A stretch of 8,002 bases of DNA from an uncultured Oscillospiraceae bacterium. Its GTDB lineage: Bacteria; Bacillota; Clostridia; Oscillospirales; Oscillospiraceae. The DNA lies in assembly GCA_900752445.1 (NCBI GenBank), contig CAADVN010000239.1:1-8002 (forward strand), in the 5' to 3' direction. Shown here piece by piece: positions 5,045 to 8,002 of the stretch (its first letter is position 1; every line of letters begins with the position of its first letter). Below the pieces are notes generated by a model. It was given only the letters and a program-made list of their open reading frames with translations. It ran no database searches and was not told the DNA's origin. The translations under genes and the position numbers were made by a program.

Positions 5045-5891
5045 GCTGAAAAACGTGTCCAAAAGCTTCGGCGGCGTCCACGCGCTCTCGGACGTCAGCC
5101 TCTCATTCGGCGGCGGCAGGGTCTACGGCCTGCTCGGCCCGAAAAGCGCGGGCAAGACCACGCTGCTCAATATTATGACGAACCGCCTCTTTGCCGACTG
5201 CGGCGAGGTGCTGATAGACGGCGAGGCCGCGCCGGGGCGCGACCGGGCGCTCGGCAAGGTCTACATGATGGCGGAGCAGAACCTGTTCCCGGACAGCATG
5301 AAGGTGAAGGCCGCGCTGAAGATAACGGCGGATTTCATCCCCAGCTTCGATTTGGAGCTCGCCATGTCGCTCTCGGAGCGCTTCGGGCTGCCGATGGGCA
5401 AGAAGGTCAAGGCGCTCTCGACGGGCTATTCGAGCATACTCCGGCTGGTGCTGGCGCTCTCGGCGGGCACGCCCTACGTCATCTTCGACGAGCCGGTGCT
5501 GGGCCTGGACGCGCAGCACAGGGATATGTTCTACCGCCTGCTGATGGAGCACTGCGGCGGCGGCGGGCAGACGGTCATACTCTCGACGCACCTTATCCAG
5601 GAGGCCGCGCCGCTAATAGAGCACGCGGTCATCATAAAGGGCGGCAAGATCCTGCGCGACGCCTCGGCTGAGGAGCTCACAGGCGCGGCGCATACCGTGA
5701 CGGGCCCGGCGGGGCTGGTGGACAGCTACATCGCGGGCCGGCAGGTGCTGAACACGACGGCGATAGGCGGGCTCAAGACCGCCTGCGTCGAGGGCGAGCC
5801 GGGCGCGAACATACCCGCGGGCCTCGAGGTCAGCCCCATGGGCCTGCAGGACTACTTTATCAGTCTCATGAACGAGGAGGATGGAAAATGA
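5034..5891 (+). CDS. ABC transporter ATP-binding protein (YtrB-like)
   Basis: This 285-residue ATPase provides ATP hydrolysis for a membrane ABC complex. Motifs in order: Walker A GPKSAGKTT (35-43), Q-loop Gln82 (AEQNLFP), signature LSTGYSS (128-134) in place of LSGGQ, Walker B YVIFDEP (148-154) with catalytic Glu153, D-loop LGLD (156-159) and switch His186 (STH). The STGY signature followed by a hydrophobic helix is, to my recollection, usual in ATPases paired with YtrA-type regulators. The Lys-Ser at 37-38, where Asn-Gly is common, is less usual. The C-terminal ~65 residues form an accessory region. AGAGGA lies seven bases before ATG 5034. The gene starts inside the regulator gene and its stop overlaps the permease start as ATGA, so all three are probably co-translated. 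The substrate is unknown. Confidence 0.93.
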   Translation: MAIELKNVSKSFGGVHALSDVSLSFGGGRVYGLLGPKSAGKTTLLNIMTNRLFADCGEVLIDGEAAPGRDRALGKVYMMAEQNLFPDSMKVKAALKITADFIPSFDLELAMSLSERFGLPMGKKVKALSTGYSSILRLVLALSAGTPYVIFDEPVLGLDAQHRDMFYRLLMEHCGGGGQTVILSTHLIQEAAPLIEHAVIIKGGKILRDASAEELTGAAHTVTGPAGLVDSYIAGRQVLNTTAIGGLKTACVEGEPGANIPAGLEVSPMGLQDYFISLMNEEDGK

Positions 5892-6616
5892 ACTTCCTGC
5901 CAGTTTTCAAATACCGGCTGAAGGACGACCTCAAGGCCGTGGCGGTGTTCCTTCTGGTGACGCTGCTGTGCATGGTGCTGGTCATCTACGGCATAATGAT
6001 AATGGTCTCGGAGATAAACGGCCGGGTGATTTCAAACTTTTCGATAGCCCTGACGGTGTTCTCGTTCGTCCTGGGCATTGTGACGGTGCGTGAGGACCTG
6101 CGCCTGGGCATCCAGAACGGCGTGTCGCGCGGCACGAGCCTTGCGGCCTGTTTTACGGCGAATGTCGTGGCGTCGCTGGCGGCGGCGCTGGGCGTGACGC
6201 TCGTCGAATGGCTGTCGGTGGCGACGCAGAACACGACGAACGCGGCGCTCGTGAGCTTCTACGCCATGATCTACGGCGAGGACGCGAGCCTGGCCGGGCA
6301 GCTGCGGAGCTTCCTGCTGAGTTTTGTGTGGAGCGGCTCGGCGGTGTTCGTGGGCAGTTTCCTGTCGCTGATGTACTGGCGCCTCTCCAAGCTGTGGCGC
6401 TGGGTGGTGTCGCTGGGCATGGGCGCGGCGCTGATTTTGCTGCTGAACGCGGCGATGATAGTCGGCGGGTTCATGGACAGGGTGCTGGCGTTTTTCCGCT
6501 GGCTGGGCGAGGCGCCGGTGAACCTGTGCATATGCCTCGTGGGCGTGGCCGTGGTCTTCGCCGTCTTCGACTGGCTCCTCACCCGCAAGGCGCCGATAAC
6601 AGCGGCCACGGCGTGA
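5888..6616 (+). CDS. ABC transporter permease, six-helix membrane protein
   Basis: This 242-residue integral membrane protein is the likely partner of the ATPase encoded just upstream. Hydrophobic segments lie at about 17-40, 49-68, 84-110, 141-163, 171-195 and 213-231, six in total, consistent with an ABC-2 type half-transporter that would act as a dimer. A conserved-looking cytoplasmic stretch VREDLRLGIQNGVSRGTSL (67-85), between helices 2 and 3, is where ABC-2 permeases often contact the ATPase. There is no signal peptide. AGGAGG lies seven bases before ATG 5888, and the start overlaps the ATPase stop by four bases. I do not recognise the exact subfamily, so the function rests on topology and operon position. 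It is the last gene of the operon, with a terminator 48 bases after its stop. Confidence 0.88.
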   Translation: MNFLPVFKYRLKDDLKAVAVFLLVTLLCMVLVIYGIMIMVSEINGRVISNFSIALTVFSFVLGIVTVREDLRLGIQNGVSRGTSLAACFTANVVASLAAALGVTLVEWLSVATQNTTNAALVSFYAMIYGEDASLAGQLRSFLLSFVWSGSAVFVGSFLSLMYWRLSKLWRWVVSLGMGAALILLLNAAMIVGGFMDRVLAFFRWLGEAPVNLCICLVGVAVVFAVFDWLLTRKAPITAATA

Positions 6617-6663
6617 GGAACATCCTGGCCGTTCTTCCGAGCTTTTCAAATAAGGATAGCCAC

Positions 6664-6699
6664 AGGTGGAAACTCTGTCGAGGGGTTTCCACCTTTTTT
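6664..6699 (+). terminator. Terminator of the GntR-ABC operon
   Basis: AGGTGGAAAC (6664-6673) pairs perfectly with GTTTCCACCT (6685-6694) around an 11-base loop and is followed by a run of six T (6694-6699, the first being part of the stem). It lies 48 bases past the permease stop and isolates this operon from secA. Confidence 0.88.
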
Positions 6700-6756
6700 G
6701 CGCGCCGGGGCCGGTGCGCCCTGTGCGAGCCCGCCGCTGAAGGCCGCGCGCCGCGC

Positions 6757-6785
6757 TTGCCGGAACCGCACCGGTGTGGTAAAAT
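6757..6785 (+). promoter_or_regulatory. Candidate distal promoter of secA
   Basis: TTGCCG (6757-6762), a 17-base spacer and TAAAAT (6780-6785) match sigma-A boxes at four and five of six positions. It lies just after the GC-rich stretch that follows the operon terminator, and would give a leader of about 106 bases. Confidence 0.5.
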
Positions 6786-6838
6786 TATAGGGAATTTGCA
6801 GATGCTGAGCGTTTGTTCTTTAAATGTTCATAAATGTG

Positions 6839-6847
6839 TGCTATAAT
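6839..6847 (+). promoter_or_regulatory. Candidate proximal promoter of secA (extended -10)
   Basis: A perfect extended -10, TGCTATAAT (6839-6847), lies 50 bases before the secA start in an AT-rich stretch. No good -35 box is found at 17 bases, which extended -10 promoters can tolerate. A second TATAAT at 6863-6868 lacks both a TG extension and a -35 box. Confidence 0.55.
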
Positions 6848-6897
6848 GTGTGTTTGACCCGGTATAATTTTCAAGGATCGAAAGGCTGAATGTCATT

Positions 6898-8002
6898 ATG
6901 GGATTTTTACAGAAGCTCTTCGGCTCGCACAGCGACCACGAGCTGAAGCGGATATACCCCATCGCGGATAAGATAGAGGCGCTTGAGCCCCGGATGCAGG
7001 CCATGTCCGACGAGGAACTCAGGGCCATGACCGACGAGTTCAAGGCGCGCTACCAGGGCGGAGAGGAGCTCGACAGCATCCTGCCCGAGGCCTTTGCCGT
7101 CGTGCGCGAGGCCGCGTGGCGCGTTTTGGGCATGAAGCCCTTCAGGGTGCAGCTCATAGGCGGCATCGTGCTCCACCAGGGCCGCATCGCCGAGATGAAG
7201 ACCGGCGAGGGCAAGACCCTCGTCGCCGTGCTGCCGGCCTACCTCAACGCGCTCGCGGGCGAGGGCGTCCACATCGTCACGGTAAACGACTACCTCGCCA
7301 AGCGCGACTCGGAGTGGATGGGCAAGGTGCACCGCTTCCTCGGCCTTAGCGTAGGGCTCATAGTCCACGGCCTCACCGCCGACGAGCGCCGCGCCGCCTA
7401 CGCCGCGGATATCACCTACGGCACCAACAACGAGATGGGCTTCGACTACCTGCGCGACAACATGGCCATCTACAAGCAGCAGATGGTCCAGCGCGGGCAC
7501 GCCTTCGCCATCGTAGACGAGGTGGACTCCATCCTCATCGACGAGGCGCGCACGCCGCTCATCATCTCCGGCCAGGGCGACGAGTCCACCGACCTGTACA
7601 GGAGGGCGGACGACCTCGTGCGCACGATGAAGCGCAAGGGAGTTGCATCCGTGGACGAGAAGCAGGAGGAGGACGAGGACCTCGACGCCGACTACGTCGT
7701 GGACGAGAAGGCCCGCACGGCGACGCTCACGGCCAGAGGCACGGCCAAGGCCGAGCGCTTCTTTAACCTCGAGAACCTCTCCGACCTCGAAAACTCCACG
7801 CTCGCGCACCACATTAACCAGGCCCTCAAGGCCCACGGCGTCATGAAGCGCGATATCGACTACGTCGTGAAGGACGGCGAGGTCATCATCGTGGACGAGT
7901 TCACGGGCCGCCTGATGCTGGGCCGGCGCTACTCCGAGGGCCTGCACCAGGCCATCGAGGCCAAGGAGGGCGTGAAGGTCGAGCGGGAGAGCAAGACGCT
8001 CC
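6898..8002 (+). CDS. secA: Preprotein translocase ATPase SecA (5' part)
   Basis: The first 368 residues of SecA, the ATPase motor that pushes unfolded secretory proteins through the SecYEG channel at the cytoplasmic membrane. The gene runs off the right edge; complete SecA is usually 800-950 residues. Seen here: the N-terminal helix LFGSHSDHELKRIYPI (7-22), the GM-x-PF-x-VQLIGG entry of NBD1 (78-89), Walker A MKTGEGKT (100-107), VNDYLAKRD (129-137), YGTNNEMGFDYLRDN (174-188), Walker B with DEVD (207-210), IDEARTPLIISG (214-225), the start of the preprotein cross-linking domain from about 227 including an acidic stretch (253-265), and IVDEFTGR (331-338), where the chain returns to NBD1. ATG 6898 matches the usual SecA start. 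The only purine-rich site, GAAAGG, is 12 bases upstream, longer than usual. No frameshift is seen. Confidence 0.97.
   Translation, partial: MGFLQKLFGSHSDHELKRIYPIADKIEALEPRMQAMSDEELRAMTDEFKARYQGGEELDSILPEAFAVVREAAWRVLGMKPFRVQLIGGIVLHQGRIAEMKTGEGKTLVAVLPAYLNALAGEGVHIVTVNDYLAKRDSEWMGKVHRFLGLSVGLIVHGLTADERRAAYAADITYGTNNEMGFDYLRDNMAIYKQQMVQRGHAFAIVDEVDSILIDEARTPLIISGQGDESTDLYRRADDLVRTMKRKGVASVDEKQEEDEDLDADYVVDEKARTATLTARGTAKAERFFNLENLSDLENSTLAHHINQALKAHGVMKRDIDYVVKDGEVIIVDEFTGRLMLGRRYSEGLHQAIEAKEGVKVERESKTL

Noticed and set aside
6711..6774. CCGGTGCG...CGCACCGG long-range stem upstream of secA
   Set aside because: It is only 8 bp with a 48-base loop in a very GC-rich stretch, with no adjacent riboswitch-like conserved core.
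6907..7947. Long minus-strand open frame (346 codons)
   Set aside because: It is fully antisense to secA, whose motifs are unmistakable, and its Val/Leu/Ala/His-rich translation is typical of shadow frames.

Overview
The window looks like a piece of a GC-rich Clostridia-type Firmicutes chromosome, for example a gut Oscillospiraceae or Christensenellales relative. This placement is inferred from several signs: strong AGGAGG-type ribosome binding sites, sigma-A style promoters with 17-base spacers, U-tailed terminators, a CCA-encoding tRNA gene, a DUF1846 protein, and a YtrA-type GntR/ABC operon of the kind common in Clostridia. No phage, transposon or CRISPR signature was found.

Layout. The left end (1-389, + strand) holds the 3' end of an unrecognised gene. 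Bases 381-607 form a terminator field for the minus strand: two tandem ~97-base copies of a terminator-bearing unit plus a third hairpin. All lie downstream of a minus-strand tRNA-Gly(UCC) gene at 611-684, which has its own promoter at 695-723. Bases 757-4414 are a tightly packed minus-strand operon. Its order is a DUF1846 protein, then an MFS transporter (4-base ATGA overlap), then a short protein resembling the second half of indolepyruvate ferredoxin oxidoreductase IorA (1-base TGATG overlap). A good promoter at 4464-4492 drives it. Bases 4415-4672 are a divergent regulatory region holding that promoter, a lone plus-strand terminator with a competing upstream hairpin, and a second promoter followed by a palindromic operator. 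Bases 4673-6616 are a plus-strand operon of a YtrA-type GntR repressor, an ABC ATPase and an ABC permease, with overlapping genes and a terminator at 6664-6699. Bases 6898-8002 are the 5' part of secA, preceded by two candidate promoters.

How they work together. The GntR protein most likely represses its own operon by binding the palindrome at the transcription start. The ATPase and permease would form a membrane ABC complex released from repression by an unknown signal. The minus-strand operon is the least understood part. It combines a conserved protein of unknown function, an exporter-like membrane protein, and an Fe-S protein that has kept IorA's CPGCP and two ferredoxin motifs but lost the recognisable thiamine-diphosphate site. 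Its three genes are translationally linked, which suggests a shared role, but I cannot name a pathway. tRNA-Gly and secA are housekeeping genes.
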